Source of the DNA: Enterococcus viikkiensis
GTDB taxonomy: Bacteria; Bacillota; Bacilli; Lactobacillales; Enterococcaceae
DNA length: 64,000 bases
Assembly (NCBI RefSeq): GCF_005405345.1
Contig: NZ_BJDW01000009.1
Coordinates: 62,001 to 126,000 of the forward strand
Direction of reading: 5' to 3'
Shown here: piece after piece, positions 26,994-37,404 of the stretch
Numbering within the stretch: position 1 is the first letter of the stretch
How the letters are laid out: the number at the start of each line of letters is the position of its first letter
Notes under the pieces: generated by a model
The model's database searches: none
Seen by the model: only the letters and a program-made list of their open reading frames with translations
Told to the model about the DNA's origin: nothing
Position numbers and translations under genes: made by a program

Positions 26994-27136
26994 GCGGGAG
27001 ACACATGGTTATAAGATAACGTATGGGAAGAATACATTATTAAAATAGAAATGGCAATTGTCCTATGCCACATATTTTACTTGAATTTTTCAGAAATTAG
27101 CTTCTTAAAACCTTGATATGAAAGGAGTTTTATATA

Positions 27137-27988
27137 ATGAGTACGATCCAGTGGTTTCCTGGTCACATGGCGAAGGCGAGGCGTGAAGTCTCTGAAAAAT
27201 TAAAATTTGTCGATATCGTTTTTGAATTAATTGACGCACGATTGCCATTATCCTCACGCAATCCGATGTTGGATCAAATTGTGCAACAAAAGCCACGGTT
27301 GATCCTATTGAATAAGTCCGATTTGGCAGACCCGATCCAAACAAATTTATGGGTAAATTATTTCAGGGAACAAGGTCATGCGGTATTAGCATTAACTGCT
27401 AAAGAAGATAAAAGTGTGAAGCAAATTGTTCCGGCTAGTAAGAAGGTTTTAGCGGAGAAAATCGCCCGGGATAAAGAACGGGGATTGAAACCGCGTGCGA
27501 TTCGTGCAATGGTTTTAGGGATTCCCAATGTTGGAAAATCAACCTTGTTGAATCATTTAGCAGGTAAGAAAGTTGCTAGTACTGGTAATCGTCCAGGTGT
27601 GACAAAAGGGCAGCAATGGTTACGGTTTGGTTCACAGCTCGAGCTCCTAGATACTCCAGGGATTTTATGGCCAAAATTTGAAGACCCAGAGGTTGGTAAA
27701 AAATTGGCGTTGACTGGTGCAATTAAAGATGATTTGTTACATTTAGATGACTTAGCATTGTATCAATTGGATTTCTTTTCACGCTTTTATCCAGAACAAT
27801 TGAAGGAACGATACAAATTATCAGATGATGAATTGTTTTTAGAATTGCCAAAGTTATTAATGGTGATCACGGAAAAACGTGGTTTCAAGGATGATTATGA
27901 ACGGGCTAGTGAGATGTTGATTTTAGAATTGCGACAAGGACGACTAGGCCGCTTTACTTTGGATCGTTTTGAGGAGCTAAGTGAGTAA
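27137..27988 (+). CDS. rbgA: Ribosome biogenesis GTPase RbgA (YlqF)
   Basis: Protein of 283 residues with the circularly permuted GTPase order: NKSD (G4, about residue 58) comes before the P-loop GIPNVGKST (G1, about 128) and DTPG (G3, about 174). The N-terminal IQWFPGHMAKA is the family mark. A C-terminal helical domain follows. RbgA acts late in 50S subunit assembly. SD AAAGGAG precedes the ATG. Its stop shares one base with the rnhB start, so the two are coupled. Confidence 0.96.
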   Translation: MSTIQWFPGHMAKARREVSEKLKFVDIVFELIDARLPLSSRNPMLDQIVQQKPRLILLNKSDLADPIQTNLWVNYFREQGHAVLALTAKEDKSVKQIVPASKKVLAEKIARDKERGLKPRAIRAMVLGIPNVGKSTLLNHLAGKKVASTGNRPGVTKGQQWLRFGSQLELLDTPGILWPKFEDPEVGKKLALTGAIKDDLLHLDDLALYQLDFFSRFYPEQLKERYKLSDDELFLELPKLLMVITEKRGFKDDYERASEMLILELRQGRLGRFTLDRFEELSE

Positions 27989-28758
27989 TGGAAAAATTAT
28001 CAATCAGCGCGATCAAAGAACAATTAAAGGGAATTACGGCAGCAGATGATATTCGACTAGCTAATTTTAGAGAAGATTCGCGAAAAGGTGTGCAGCAGGC
28101 CCTTTTGCAATGGCAAAGACAGCAAGATAAACAGCAAGCTCTAGTTGAAAAATATCAAGGGATGTCGGTCTTTGAAGCTACAAAAAAAGCGCAAGGTTTT
28201 CAAGCAATTTGCGGAATTGATGAAGTGGGTCGAGGTCCTTTGGCCGGACCGGTAGTAGCTGCCGCAGTTATTTTAAATGAGGACCATACGATTTTAGGAT
28301 TAAACGATTCTAAGCAGCTTTCTGCTCATAAGCGGGAAGAATTGGTTGCGGAAATCAAGAAAAATGCCCGAGCGATCGGAATCGGAGAAGCAACTGCTGA
28401 AGAAATTGATCAGTTAAATATTTATCAAGCGACTAAAGTTGCGATGCAGCGTGCGATCGATCATTTAACAATTTCACCCGATTGTTTATTAATCGACGCA
28501 ATGGTTTTAGAAAATGGACTGCCGCAAGAAAAAATCATTAAAGGGGATGCCCGCTCGGTCTCAATTGCGGCTGCTAGTATTATAGCAAAGGTTTATCGCG
28601 ACGAATGGATGGCTCAGTACGGCGAACACTATCCCTCTTATGGCTTTGCCAAAAATGCGGGCTATGGCACGAAGGAGCATTTAATGGCGATCGAAGAACA
28701 AGGGATTTTACCAATTCATCGTAAAACCTTTGCCCCAATTAAAAATAAATTAAAATGA
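27988..28758 (+). CDS. rnhB: Ribonuclease HII
   Basis: Protein of 256 residues. A helical N-terminal extension of about 70 residues, usual in Firmicutes, is followed by the catalytic domain with GIDEVGRGPLAGPVVAA (the DE of the DEDD site), NDSKQLSAHKR, LIDAM and the SIAAASIIAKVYRD segment. It cuts RNA in RNA/DNA hybrids, including single ribonucleotides in DNA. It starts on the last base of the rbgA stop and is followed by dprA. Confidence 0.96.
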   Translation: MEKLSISAIKEQLKGITAADDIRLANFREDSRKGVQQALLQWQRQQDKQQALVEKYQGMSVFEATKKAQGFQAICGIDEVGRGPLAGPVVAAAVILNEDHTILGLNDSKQLSAHKREELVAEIKKNARAIGIGEATAEEIDQLNIYQATKVAMQRAIDHLTISPDCLLIDAMVLENGLPQEKIIKGDARSVSIAAASIIAKVYRDEWMAQYGEHYPSYGFAKNAGYGTKEHLMAIEEQGILPIHRKTFAPIKNKLK

Positions 28759-28811
28759 GATCCTTCTATTTTCAGTATCTTTTTAATAAAGAGCTGAAAA
28801 GAGGGATTTTT

Positions 28812-29666
28812 TTGAAAAATAAATTTTTATTGCGTTTGAGTCTGACTAAGGGCATCGGAGTTGTTGGCAAGCAACGAATCTATCAATTTGCTAAACGAAA
28901 TCAACGGTGGCAGTTTGAAAGCTTAGAGCTTCGCTTACTTTCTCACTCAACAAAACCTAATAATTGGAATGACTGGAGCGAAGACCGACTTCAGGAGATT
29001 ATCAATACGCATGATTTTATTACGATTGAAGACGCGGACTATCCCGAAGCGCTGCGCTATGTTTCCACACCGCCTTTGGTTTTATTTTATAAAGGAAATT
29101 TAAACTTATTAAAACGTGAAATGTTGGCGGTCGTTGGAGCCAGAGAAGCGACAAAGTATGGTTATCGAGTATTACAAGCCCTAATGCCGGATCTCACGAA
29201 GCGCGGTTTTGTAATTGTTAGTGGGTTAGCAAAAGGAATCGATAGCTTCGCCCATCAATTTGCGATCAGTAATCAAGGAAAAACTATCGGAATTGTTGGA
29301 ACCGGTTTAGATATCTGTTATCCTAAAACTAGTGGGAATTTACAAATTGAGATGAGCCAACATCATCTGGTTCTTAGCGAATACCCTAATGGGACCATGC
29401 CCGCTAAATTTCATTTTCCCATGCGCAACCGAATCATCGCTGGTTTAAGCAGCGGTGTATTAGTAATAGAAGCTAAAAAACGCAGTGGTTCATTGATTAC
29501 CGCGCAACAAGCCCTGGACTATGGCAAGGAAGTTTTTGTTGTTCCTGGATCGATTCTAGATGGTCGTTCCAGTGGTTGTCATCAGCTGATTCAAGACGGT
29601 GCAAATTGTGTAGAAAAAACACAGGATATTTTTGATTCCTACGATTTATTGAAAAAATTTCATTAG
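28812..29666 (+). CDS. dprA: DNA-processing protein DprA
   Basis: Protein of 284 residues with the Rossmann-like DprA/Smf core: VVGAREATKYG (about residue 108), VSGLAKGIDSFAHQ, GIVGTGLDICYP, then FPMRNRIIAGLSSGVLVIEA. DprA loads RecA on incoming single-stranded DNA in natural transformation. It is present widely, including in species not known to be competent. The TTG at 28812 is preferred, with AAAGAGGG upstream. The ATG at 28755 overlaps the rnhB stop but has no SD and adds 19 unusual residues. Confidence 0.93.
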   Translation: MKNKFLLRLSLTKGIGVVGKQRIYQFAKRNQRWQFESLELRLLSHSTKPNNWNDWSEDRLQEIINTHDFITIEDADYPEALRYVSTPPLVLFYKGNLNLLKREMLAVVGAREATKYGYRVLQALMPDLTKRGFVIVSGLAKGIDSFAHQFAISNQGKTIGIVGTGLDICYPKTSGNLQIEMSQHHLVLSEYPNGTMPAKFHFPMRNRIIAGLSSGVLVIEAKKRSGSLITAQQALDYGKEVFVVPGSILDGRSSGCHQLIQDGANCVEKTQDIFDSYDLLKKFH

Positions 29667-29673
29667 ACCTGAC

Positions 29674-29703
29674 TTGACAAATAAAAAATGAATAGCGTAT
29701 TAT
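29674..29703 (+). promoter_or_regulatory. Promoter of topA
   Basis: Perfect -35 TTGACA, 18-nt spacer and -10 TATTAT, 64 nt before the topA start. Confidence 0.7.
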
Positions 29704-29766
29704 AGGCTACGATTTGTCAGTAGTTGCCGATATATAATAGAAGAAAAAAATAAGGAGGCAAAACAT

Positions 29767-31845
29767 TTGGCCTATAAATACCTAGTAATTGTAGAATCAC
29801 CAGCAAAAGCAAAGACCATTGAAAAATATTTAGGAAGAAATTACAAAGTGGTAGCGAGTGTTGGACATGTTCGCGACTTGCCAAAAAGTAAAATGGGAAT
29901 TGACGTAGAAAACAACTATGAACCCCATTATATCTCCATTCGTGGTAAGGGTGACGTCATTAAAAGTTTGAAACAAGCTGCAAAAAAAGCCCAAAAAGTT
30001 TATCTCGCAAGCGACCCGGATAGAGAAGGGGAAGCCATTGCTTGGCATTTGGCTTATTTGTTGGGACTTGATTTAGAAGATAAAAACCGGGTGGTCTTTA
30101 ATGAAATCACAAAAGATGCAGTGAAGGCGGCTTTCAAAGAGCCGCGTAGCATCGATGTTTCATTGGTTGATGCCCAACAAGCACGCCGCGCATTAGACCG
30201 CTTGGTAGGCTACTCGATTTCGCCAATTCTTTGGAAAAAAGTCAAGAAAGGCTTGAGTGCAGGTCGTGTGCAATCGATCGCCTTAAAAATGATCATTGAT
30301 CGCGAACAAGAAATCCGTGATTTTATTCCAGAAGAATACTGGAGTATTGACGGAAACTTCAAAAAGAAGACGAAAAAATTCAAAGCGAATTTTTGGGGTG
30401 TAGACGGCAAGAAGAAAAAATTGCCGAACGTAGAAGCAGTCAAAGAAGTAACTTCTAGAATTGACGGCAAGGACTATGAAGTGACTAAAGTTGAGAAAAA
30501 GGAACGCAAACGCAATCCAGCGTTGCCCTTTACCACTAGTAATATGCAACAGGAATCGGCTCGCAAACTGAACTTCCGAACCCGGAAAACCATGATGGTA
30601 GCTCAACAACTATACGAAGGAATCGCCCTTGGCAAACAAGGAACTGTCGGCTTGATTACGTATATGCGTACTGATTCGACCCGGATCTCTGATACTGCCA
30701 AAACAGAGGCGGCTGAATTCATCGAAAAGACTTACGGCAAAGAGTATTCGCAACACCATGCTCGTAAAGTGAAAAATCCACAAGGGTCTCAGGATGCCCA
30801 TGAGGCAATCCGGCCAACTAGTGTTCAGCGGACCCCTGAAGTAATGAAGCAGTATTTAGACAAGGATCAATTAAAACTTTATACCTTGATCTGGTCACGT
30901 TTTGTTGCCAGTCAAATGACTGCTGCAATCCTGGATACGATGAAAGTGACTTTAGAACAAAATGGTGTAATCTTTATTGCTAATGGTTCAAAAATCAAAT
31001 TTAAAGGGTTCATGCAAGTCTATATTGAAGGCCGCGATGATGGCAAAGAAGACAAAGAAAATATTTTGCCAGAAGTTGAAAAAGGCGACATCGTTCAATC
31101 GGTCGATATCGAACCAAAACAACATTTCACACAACCGCCAGCGCGTTTCAGTGAAGCAACGTTGATTAAGACATTAGAAGAAAACGGTGTGGGCCGCCCA
31201 TCTACTTATGCGCCAACATTGGATACGATCCAACGTCGTTATTATGTGAAATTAACTCAAAAACGCTTTGAACCAACGGAATTAGGCGAGATTGTTAATA
31301 CCTTGATTGTTGATTTCTTCCCACAAATTGTAGACGTCAACTTTACAGCGGAAATGGAAAACGATTTGGATAAGGTAGAAGACGGCAAAGAAGAATGGAC
31401 TAAAGTTGTCGATCGTTTTTACCAGCCTTTCGCGGTGGAATTAGAAAAAGCCGAAGAAGGCATTGAAAAAATCCAAATCAAAGATGAACCAGCTGGCTTT
31501 GATTGTGATGTTTGTGGTCATCCAATGGTGATTAAATTAGGTCGTTACGGTAAGTTCTATGCATGTAGTAACTTTCCAGACTGTCGCAATACGAAACCGA
31601 TCATTAAAGAAATCGGCGTAGAATGTCCGGTTTGTCATCAAGGTCAAGTCGTTGAGCGTAAATCGAAAAAGAATCGTTTATTCTATGGTTGTTCTCGTTA
31701 TCCGGACTGTGATTTTACGTCTTGGGATAAACCAGTTGGTCGGAACTGTCCGAAATGTGACGGTTATTTAGTTGAGAAGAAAGTCAAAGGCGGCAAGCAA
31801 GTCGTCTGTATTAATGGTGATTACGAAGAAGTCGTCCAAAAATAA
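29767..31845 (+). CDS. topA: DNA topoisomerase I
   Basis: Protein of 692 residues of type IA. The Toprim domain has [15 protein letters not shown] and [14 protein letters not shown], and the catalytic Tyr lies in [14 protein letters not shown]. Three C-terminal zinc-finger-type units follow. The first two have four Cys (CDVC...CSNFPDC and CPVC...CSRYPDC). The third (CPKC...C) lacks the fourth Cys. It relaxes negative supercoils. The start is TTG with AAGGAGGC upstream; [15 protein letters not shown] is the expected N-terminus. It has its own promoter and lies 21 nt before trmFO. Confidence 0.97.
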   Translation: MAYKYLVIVESPAKAKTIEKYLGRNYKVVASVGHVRDLPKSKMGIDVENNYEPHYISIRGKGDVIKSLKQAAKKAQKVYLASDPDREGEAIAWHLAYLLGLDLEDKNRVVFNEITKDAVKAAFKEPRSIDVSLVDAQQARRALDRLVGYSISPILWKKVKKGLSAGRVQSIALKMIIDREQEIRDFIPEEYWSIDGNFKKKTKKFKANFWGVDGKKKKLPNVEAVKEVTSRIDGKDYEVTKVEKKERKRNPALPFTTSNMQQESARKLNFRTRKTMMVAQQLYEGIALGKQGTVGLITYMRTDSTRISDTAKTEAAEFIEKTYGKEYSQHHARKVKNPQGSQDAHEAIRPTSVQRTPEVMKQYLDKDQLKLYTLIWSRFVASQMTAAILDTMKVTLEQNGVIFIANGSKIKFKGFMQVYIEGRDDGKEDKENILPEVEKGDIVQSVDIEPKQHFTQPPARFSEATLIKTLEENGVGRPSTYAPTLDTIQRRYYVKLTQKRFEPTELGEIVNTLIVDFFPQIVDVNFTAEMENDLDKVEDGKEEWTKVVDRFYQPFAVELEKAEEGIEKIQIKDEPAGFDCDVCGHPMVIKLGRYGKFYACSNFPDCRNTKPIIKEIGVECPVCHQGQVVERKSKKNRLFYGCSRYPDCDFTSWDKPVGRNCPKCDGYLVEKKVKGGKQVVCINGDYEEVVQK

Positions 31846-31866
31846 AAAAGTTTAAGTGAGGTATAA

Positions 31867-33165
31867 ATGGTCAAAACAGTGAATGTGATTGGGGCAGGCT
31901 TGGCTGGCAGTGAAGCCGCTTGGCAGCTGGCGGAGGCTGGCGTCCCTGTGAATTTATATGAAATGCGTCCGGTGAAAACAACACCGGCACATCATACCGC
32001 CGATTTTGCGGAATTGGTTTGTAGTAATTCTCTACGAGGTAACGGGCTAACCAATGCGGTGGGTGTCTTGAAAGAAGAAATGCGCCGCTTAAATTCAGTA
32101 GTGATTGCATCAGCCGATGAGACGGCTGTACCAGCTGGCGGTGCGCTAGCGGTCGATCGCGATAATTTTTCTGCTTTAATTACGAAAAAAGTAAAAGAAC
32201 ATTCGTTAGTGACGGTGATTGCTGAAGAAGTGACAAAGATTCCTGAAGGGATCACGATTATTGCGACTGGTCCTTTGACCTCAGAGCCTTTAGCTGAAGA
32301 GATTGCAAGCTTCAACGGATCACATGGCTTTTATTTTTACGATGCTGCGGCACCAATCATTGATAGCTCAACGATTGATCGCGAAAAGGTCTATTTAAAA
32401 TCACGTTACGATAAAGGTGAGGCTGCCTATTTAAATTGTCCCATGACGGAAGAAGAATTTATGCGTTTTTACAACGCCTTGATTGAAGCAGAAGTAGCGC
32501 CACAAAAAGAATTCGAGAAAGAAAAATTCTTTGAAGGGTGTATGCCAATTGAAGTGCTCGCCAAGCGGGGCGTTAAAACAATGCTGTTTGGCCCGATGAA
32601 ACCAGTTGGTTTAGAAGATCCTAAGACTGGCAAACGTCCGTACGCAGTGATTCAATTGCGCCAAGATAATGCGGCGGCTTCGATGTACAATATCGTCGGC
32701 TTCCAAACTCATTTAAAATGGGGCGAACAAAAACGGGTCTTTCAAATGATTCCTGGCCTAGAAAAGGCTGAGTTCCTACGTTATGGTGTGATGCACCGCA
32801 ATAGTTTTATGAATTCACCGGAATTGTTACGACCGACTTATCAAAGCAAGCAGCGTGAAGACTTATTCTTTGCCGGACAAATGACCGGAGTGGAGGGGTA
32901 TGTCGAAAGCGCCGGCAGCGGTTTGGTTGCCGGCCTGAATGCCGCTCGTTTAGCAAAAGGCGAAGAGCTGATCGAATTTCCGCGAGAAACGGCGATCGGA
33001 TCAATGGCCTATTATATCACTCATGCTGAGGGCAAACATTTCCAACCAATGAATGCCAATTTTGGTTTGTTCCCAAGTTTGCCGGAACGGATTCGCGATA
33101 AAAAATTACGCTACGAATCATTAGCGGAACGTGCGCTAAATAGTTTAGCAGAAATGAATACTTAG
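31867..33165 (+). CDS. trmFO: tRNA (m5U54) methyltransferase TrmFO
   Basis: Protein of 432 residues, the full family length. The N-terminal FAD-binding motif [11 protein letters not shown] is followed by the GidA-like [11 protein letters not shown] and [12 protein letters not shown] segments, and by [17 protein letters not shown] near the C-terminus. It uses FAD and methylene-tetrahydrofolate to methylate U54 in the T-loop of tRNAs. It lies 21 nt after topA, an order conserved in Bacillus, and ends at a very strong hairpin. Confidence 0.97.
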   Translation: MVKTVNVIGAGLAGSEAAWQLAEAGVPVNLYEMRPVKTTPAHHTADFAELVCSNSLRGNGLTNAVGVLKEEMRRLNSVVIASADETAVPAGGALAVDRDNFSALITKKVKEHSLVTVIAEEVTKIPEGITIIATGPLTSEPLAEEIASFNGSHGFYFYDAAAPIIDSSTIDREKVYLKSRYDKGEAAYLNCPMTEEEFMRFYNALIEAEVAPQKEFEKEKFFEGCMPIEVLAKRGVKTMLFGPMKPVGLEDPKTGKRPYAVIQLRQDNAAASMYNIVGFQTHLKWGEQKRVFQMIPGLEKAEFLRYGVMHRNSFMNSPELLRPTYQSKQREDLFFAGQMTGVEGYVESAGSGLVAGLNAARLAKGEELIEFPRETAIGSMAYYITHAEGKHFQPMNANFGLFPSLPERIRDKKLRYESLAERALNSLAEMNT

Positions 33166-33201
33166 AAAAAAGTCTTGTTGCGTTCGCAACAAGACTTTTT
33201 T
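33166..33201 (+). terminator. Terminator of topA-trmFO
   Basis: The 16-bp perfect stem AAAAAAGTCTTGTTGC with its complement and a 4-nt loop includes a T-tract in the right arm. Confidence 0.9.
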
Positions 33202-33367
33202 ATTTAAACAAAAATAGGGGCAATCCTGTACTGTTTGACAGTAATTATGAAATTTCTGTAAACAATTGTTAGTATATTCGTGAAAAGTCAATAAATTCTG
33301 ACAATTAAATTGTAATTAAAAAGTGCTTATGCTACATTTGTGATATGTTTGTGAGGTGAGAAGAACG

Positions 33368-34267
33368 TTGACAAATGATGCAGCGATAAATGAATTTATC
33401 AGTTATTTAATGACCGAGCGAGGTTATTCAGAAAAAACCAAAGAAGCGTATCAACGAGACTTAAATGATTTTTGCCGTTTCTTAGAAAATTCTGGTGAAG
33501 CGTCGTTACTGACAGTCGATCATTTAGATGTTCGGGTCTATCTAGCCTTTTTGAATGATCAAAAGTACAGTCGCAATACGATCAGCCGAAAGATCGCTAG
33601 TCTCCGATCTTTTTATCAATATCTTTTGAAACATAAACATATAAATGAAAATCCTTTTTCTTATGTTCATCTTAAAAAAAAGCAGGCACGCTTGCCGCGG
33701 TTCTTTTATGAAAAAGAAATCGAAATCCTCTTTGACAGCGTTGAGGGAGATAAGCCGCTGGAGCAACGAAATCGTGCACTACTAGAAGTGCTATACGGTT
33801 CCGGCCTACGGGTCAGTGAATGTGCTAACCTTACCTTGTCAGTGATTGATTTTGATAACAATGTGTTATTGATTCACGGAAAAGGCAACAAGGACCGCTA
33901 TGTTCCATTAGGTTCTTACGCGGCGGATGCGATCCAAGAGTTTGTTCATGATGGTCGTAAATATTTGATGGATCATTTTGGCAAGGAACATGATTATCTG
34001 TTCATCAATCATCGAGGGGACCAGATTACTGCCACTGGAATTGAATACGTTTTAAATCAGATTATCAAAAAAAGCAGTCTCAATAGTGATATTCATCCCC
34101 ATATGTTACGGCATACTTTTGCGACGCATTTGTTGAACAACGGCGCAGACCTACGAACAGTTCAAGAACTGTTGGGCCATGCAAATTTGTCCACAACTCA
34201 AATCTACACCCATGTAACCAAAGAAAGCTTACAAAAAAGTTACCGCTCGTTTCATCCACGAGCTTAA
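33368..34267 (+). CDS. xerC: Tyrosine recombinase XerC (CodV)
   Basis: Protein of 299 residues. An N-terminal SAM-like core-binding domain (about 1-90) with YSEKTKEAYQRDLNDF precedes the catalytic domain. Catalytic residues are visible: Arg in GSGLRVSE, Lys in HGKGNKDR, HxxR in HMLRHTFATH, His in LLGHANLSTTQ and Tyr in IYTHV. XerC with its partner resolves chromosome dimers at dif. The TTG at 33368 is preferred, with GAGGTGAG upstream, over GTG 33356, which lies inside that SD. It stands before hslV, as codV does in Bacillus. Confidence 0.93.
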   Translation: MTNDAAINEFISYLMTERGYSEKTKEAYQRDLNDFCRFLENSGEASLLTVDHLDVRVYLAFLNDQKYSRNTISRKIASLRSFYQYLLKHKHINENPFSYVHLKKKQARLPRFFYEKEIEILFDSVEGDKPLEQRNRALLEVLYGSGLRVSECANLTLSVIDFDNNVLLIHGKGNKDRYVPLGSYAADAIQEFVHDGRKYLMDHFGKEHDYLFINHRGDQITATGIEYVLNQIIKKSSLNSDIHPHMLRHTFATHLLNNGADLRTVQELLGHANLSTTQIYTHVTKESLQKSYRSFHPRA

Positions 34268-34313
34268 AAAGTATAAGAGCTACAATCAAGTGAATAATTA
34301 GGTTGCTAGGTAA

Positions 34314-34376
34314 GCTTGAAAATCAAACTTATTTTTCCTGAACTTGGAAAAATAAATTCTCTAAAATGAAAAAGGA
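34314..34376 (+). repeat. 63-bp direct repeat with internal palindrome, copy 1
   Basis: Identical to 34472-34534 except for two bases. It contains the inverted repeat TTATTTTTCC/GGAAAAATAA (34329-34338 and 34346-34355) with a 7-nt loop. The copies are 158 bp apart and both lie between xerC and hslV. Confidence 0.9.
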
Positions 34377-34471
34377 TGTCAGTTCCACTCTTCGCAGTTT
34401 TGTACCAGTAAAAGAAAAAGATGTAAAGAAGAGCTAGATTACTACAAAAGTATCTAGTGGAATGATATACG

Positions 34472-34534
34472 GCTTGAAAATCAAACTTATTTTTCCTGAA
34501 CCTGGAAAAATAAATTCTTTAAAATGAAAAAGGA
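34472..34534 (+). repeat. 63-bp direct repeat with internal palindrome, copy 2, in the hslV leader
   Basis: Second copy, ending in the hslV SD (AAAAAGGAG). The palindrome TTATTTTTCC/GGAAAAATAA is retained. The bases just before it (AAGTAT..TGGAATGAT) resemble the stretch before hslU at about 35136-35160. Probably a regulatory leader or protein-binding site. The factor is unknown. Confidence 0.85.
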
Positions 34535-34543
34535 GCGAATCAC

Positions 34544-35089
34544 ATGTCTGAATCACAATTTCATTCAACAACGATCTGTGCGATCGAAAAAGACGGAAAA
34601 TTAGCAATGGCTGGTGACGGTCAAGTAACTATGGGCGAGCAAGTCATCATGAAAGGAACTGCCCGCAAAGTTCGTCGTATTTATAACGGTAAAGTCGTTG
34701 TCGGATTTGCTGGAAGTGTTGCGGATGCATTTACGTTAGAAGAAAAATTTGAAGGCAAACTAAACGAGTACAATGGAAACCTACAACGAGCAGCAGTTGA
34801 ATTGGCACAGGAATGGCGGACGCAACAAGCGATGAAAAATCTTGAAGCCTTGCTGATTGTTATGAATGAAGAAGAAATGCTACTTGTTTCTGGAAATGGG
34901 GAAGTCATTGCACCAGACGATGGTATTTTAGCAATCGGTTCGGGCGGTAATTATGCTTTGGCAGCTTCTCGAGCAATGAAAAAGCACAATCAAGAAATGA
35001 CCGCCAAAGAAATTGCGGAAAGTGCCTTAAACATTGCAGCCGACATCTGTGTCTTTACCAACCATAATATTATTGTTGAAGAAATGTAA
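34544..35089 (+). CDS. hslV: ATP-dependent protease proteolytic subunit HslV (ClpQ)
   Basis: Protein of 181 residues, an N-terminal nucleophile hydrolase. [23 protein letters not shown] aligns with E. coli HslV, placing the presumed nucleophile at Thr9, so seven residues would need removal before activity. [15 protein letters not shown] and the C-terminal [11 protein letters not shown] are family marks. It assembles with HslU into a proteasome-like double ring. SD AAAAAGGAGCG is inside the 63-bp repeat. hslU starts 110 nt downstream. Confidence 0.96.
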   Translation: MSESQFHSTTICAIEKDGKLAMAGDGQVTMGEQVIMKGTARKVRRIYNGKVVVGFAGSVADAFTLEEKFEGKLNEYNGNLQRAAVELAQEWRTQQAMKNLEALLIVMNEEEMLLVSGNGEVIAPDDGILAIGSGGNYALAASRAMKKHNQEMTAKEIAESALNIAADICVFTNHNIIVEEM

Positions 35090-35199
35090 ATAATTAGACC
35101 CTTCACAACGATACTCAGTGAGGCATAAAGTAAAAATAAGTATATTGGAATGATCTATGGACGAAAATAAGTTCATTAATCTTAGTAAGGAGAATCAAC

Positions 35200-36591
35200 A
35201 TGACTGAAGTGAATAAAACACCTAAGGAAATTGTAAGTGAATTGGACCAATACATCATCGGTCAAAATGATGCGAAACGCTCAGTGGCGATTGCTTTGCG
35301 GAATCGCTACCGTCGTATGCAACTGGAAGAATCGATGCAACAAGAAGTTACCCCTAAAAATATCTTAATGATTGGACCGACGGGTGTCGGTAAAACAGAA
35401 ATTGCTCGCCGTTTGGCACGTATTGTCAAAGCGCCTTTCGTCAAAGTTGAAGCAACGAAATTCACAGAAGTCGGCTATGTAGGTCGCGATGTAGAATCAA
35501 TGGTGCGAGACTTAGTAGAACATGCGATTACTATCGTTGAGAAGGAGAAATATTCAAAGGTTTACACACAAGCATTAAAACGAGCGAATAAACGGTTAGT
35601 GAAACTGTTAGTTCCGGGAATTAAAAAGGAACAAAAACAAAGTAATAATCCCTATGAGCAAATGATGACTATCTTCAATCAAACACAGAATGAACCAAAA
35701 GAAGAAGTGACCGAAGATATCAAAGTGAATCGCCAAACCGTTCTTGAACAATTAGAAAAAGGTTTATTGGATCAACGTGAGGTCACAATTGAGGTTAGCG
35801 AACCGAAAAAAGCGATGCCAATGAACAATGGCTTGGAACAAATGGGGATTGATTTGTCAGATACGCTAGGAGCCTTGACGCCGGATAAAAAAGTACAGCG
35901 GACGGTTACAGTGAAAGAGGCTCAAGAAATTTTAGTAAAAGAAGAACAAGCGAAATTAGTTAATGAAGGGGATATTTCCACAGCCGCAATCAAATTGGCT
36001 GAAAGCTCTGGGATTATCTTCATTGATGAAATTGATAAGATTACTTCGAAATCGCAGCAAAATTCTGGGGAAGTTTCTCGAGAAGGCGTTCAACGCGATA
36101 TTTTACCGATTGTAGAAGGGTCTCAAGTTAACACGAAATACGGTGCGATTCAAACGGATCACATTTTGTTTATTGCCAGTGGCGCATTTAGTTTGTCGAA
36201 ACCAAGCGATTTGATTCCTGAATTACAGGGACGCTTCCCAATTCGGGTGGAATTAAGCGATTTGACGGCGGAAGATTTCGTTCGGATCTTAACGGAACCA
36301 AACAATGCTTTAATCAAACAATATATCGCTTTAGTCGGAACAGAAAATGTTGACATTGTGTTCACTCAAGAAGCGATCGAACGAATTGCGCAAATTGCTT
36401 TTGATGTGAATCGGGAAACTGATAACATTGGGGCGCGTCGTCTCCATACAATCTTAGAAAAATTATTAGAAGATCTATTGTTCGAAGCACCGGATATGCA
36501 AATGGGAGAAATCACGATTACGGAAGCGTATGTTGATGAAAAATTAGTCTCAATTGCACAAAACAAAGATTTAAGCCGTTACATTCTTTAA
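35200..36591 (+). CDS. hslU: ATP-dependent protease ATPase subunit HslU (ClpY)
   Basis: Protein of 463 residues of the AAA+ family. Walker A is GPTGVGKTE (about residues 64-72). The intermediate domain (about 110-245) is acidic and variable. Walker B is IIFIDEIDK, the sensor region follows, and the arginine-rich [15 protein letters not shown] motif and C-terminal RYIL end the chain. It unfolds substrates for HslV. SD TAAGGAG precedes the ATG. It is followed by codY 16 nt downstream, the Bacillus order. Confidence 0.97.
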   Translation: MTEVNKTPKEIVSELDQYIIGQNDAKRSVAIALRNRYRRMQLEESMQQEVTPKNILMIGPTGVGKTEIARRLARIVKAPFVKVEATKFTEVGYVGRDVESMVRDLVEHAITIVEKEKYSKVYTQALKRANKRLVKLLVPGIKKEQKQSNNPYEQMMTIFNQTQNEPKEEVTEDIKVNRQTVLEQLEKGLLDQREVTIEVSEPKKAMPMNNGLEQMGIDLSDTLGALTPDKKVQRTVTVKEAQEILVKEEQAKLVNEGDISTAAIKLAESSGIIFIDEIDKITSKSQQNSGEVSREGVQRDILPIVEGSQVNTKYGAIQTDHILFIASGAFSLSKPSDLIPELQGRFPIRVELSDLTAEDFVRILTEPNNALIKQYIALVGTENVDIVFTQEAIERIAQIAFDVNRETDNIGARRLHTILEKLLEDLLFEAPDMQMGEITITEAYVDEKLVSIAQNKDLSRYIL

Positions 36592-36607
36592 AAATGGAGG
36601 GGAAAAA

Positions 36608-37396
36608 GTGGAAACATTATTAGAAAAAACACGCCAAATCAATAAGTTGATGCAGCAAAAAAATGCTTTCGAACCAACTGCCGAATTACCTTACAATAAC
36701 ATGGCGCGTATTTTAGGGGATGTGTTGGGGTCGCTGACTTATATTATCGGGGCCGAGGGGAAATTGTTGGGTTTAAATGAAAAGATTGATATCAATACAG
36801 ATCGAGTGCGTTCGTTTTTAGTGGACCGCCAGTTTCCGGATCGTTATGTCTCTGAAATGAAGGAAGTTTTTAAGACCGAGGCAAATATTCCAATCGTCAA
36901 TGAATTGACTGCTTTTCCAACCGAACGAGCTGAATTATATCCTAGCGGGTTAACCACCGTTGTACCAGTTTTTGGGTCCGGAGAACGTTTAGGAACGATT
37001 ATCTTGGCTCGGACAGAAGGTGATTTTAACGACGATGATCTTGTTTTAGCGGAGTACGGTGCGACAGTTATCGGAATGGAAATATTGTATCAACAATTTC
37101 TGAATGTTGAAGCGAAAATCCGTAGTCAAACGGCGGTTCAAATGGCGATTAGTACCCTTTCTTACAGTGAGTTGAAAGCGGTCAAAGCAATTTTCGACGC
37201 ATTAGAAGGAGACGAAGGTCGTTTGACGGCTTCGAATATCGCGGATAAAATTGGCATTACTCGTTCCGTAATTGTGAATGCGTTGCGTAAATTGGAATCT
37301 GCAGGTATCATTGAATCACGTTCACTTGGAATGAAGGGGACGTATTTGAAAGTCTTGAATCCATTGTTTAAAGAAGAGCTGGTACGCCATAAATAG
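36608..37396 (+). CDS. codY: GTP-sensing transcriptional pleiotropic repressor CodY
   Basis: Protein of 262 residues. An N-terminal GAF domain (about 1-150) binds branched-chain amino acids, with the LLEKTRQINKLMQ start. The C-terminal winged helix holds the signature ASNIADKIGITRSVIVNALRKLE. CodY represses adaptation and amino-acid uptake genes when nutrients are plentiful. The start is GTG with TGGAGGGG upstream. It is the last gene of the xerC-hslVU-codY group. The aldose-epimerase-like gene follows by a few bases. Confidence 0.97.
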   Translation: METLLEKTRQINKLMQQKNAFEPTAELPYNNMARILGDVLGSLTYIIGAEGKLLGLNEKIDINTDRVRSFLVDRQFPDRYVSEMKEVFKTEANIPIVNELTAFPTERAELYPSGLTTVVPVFGSGERLGTIILARTEGDFNDDDLVLAEYGATVIGMEILYQQFLNVEAKIRSQTAVQMAISTLSYSELKAVKAIFDALEGDEGRLTASNIADKIGITRSVIVNALRKLESAGIIESRSLGMKGTYLKVLNPLFKEELVRHK

Positions 37397-37404
37397 GAAG
37401 TGGG

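Larger units (their letters stand above)
25847..27136. other. Non-coding or decayed tail of the accessory region
   Basis: About 1.29 kb with no credible gene. It holds two related hairpins (25884-25911 and 26127-26170) and a hairpin GTGAC/GTCAC near 25990-26010. A 38-codon frame without SD lies at 26358-26474. A short frame around 26500-26575 reads like the end of a regulator helix-turn-helix (YRMAIHKIRNYLKEG). The promoter of rbgA is at 26966-26993. The pattern suggests gene remnants rather than a working gene. Confidence 0.6.

Noticed and set aside
27085-27099. CodY-box-like sequence in the rbgA leader
   Set aside because: Three mismatches to the 15-bp consensus in AT-rich DNA; such matches are expected by chance.
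31741-31842. Incomplete third zinc finger of TopA as a sign of damage
   Set aside because: The frame is intact to a normal C-terminus, and loss of Cys in the last finger is common in this family.
33368-34267. Tyrosine recombinase as part of a mobile element
   Set aside because: It lies in the conserved trmFO-xerC-hslV order and is the chromosomal XerC/CodV.
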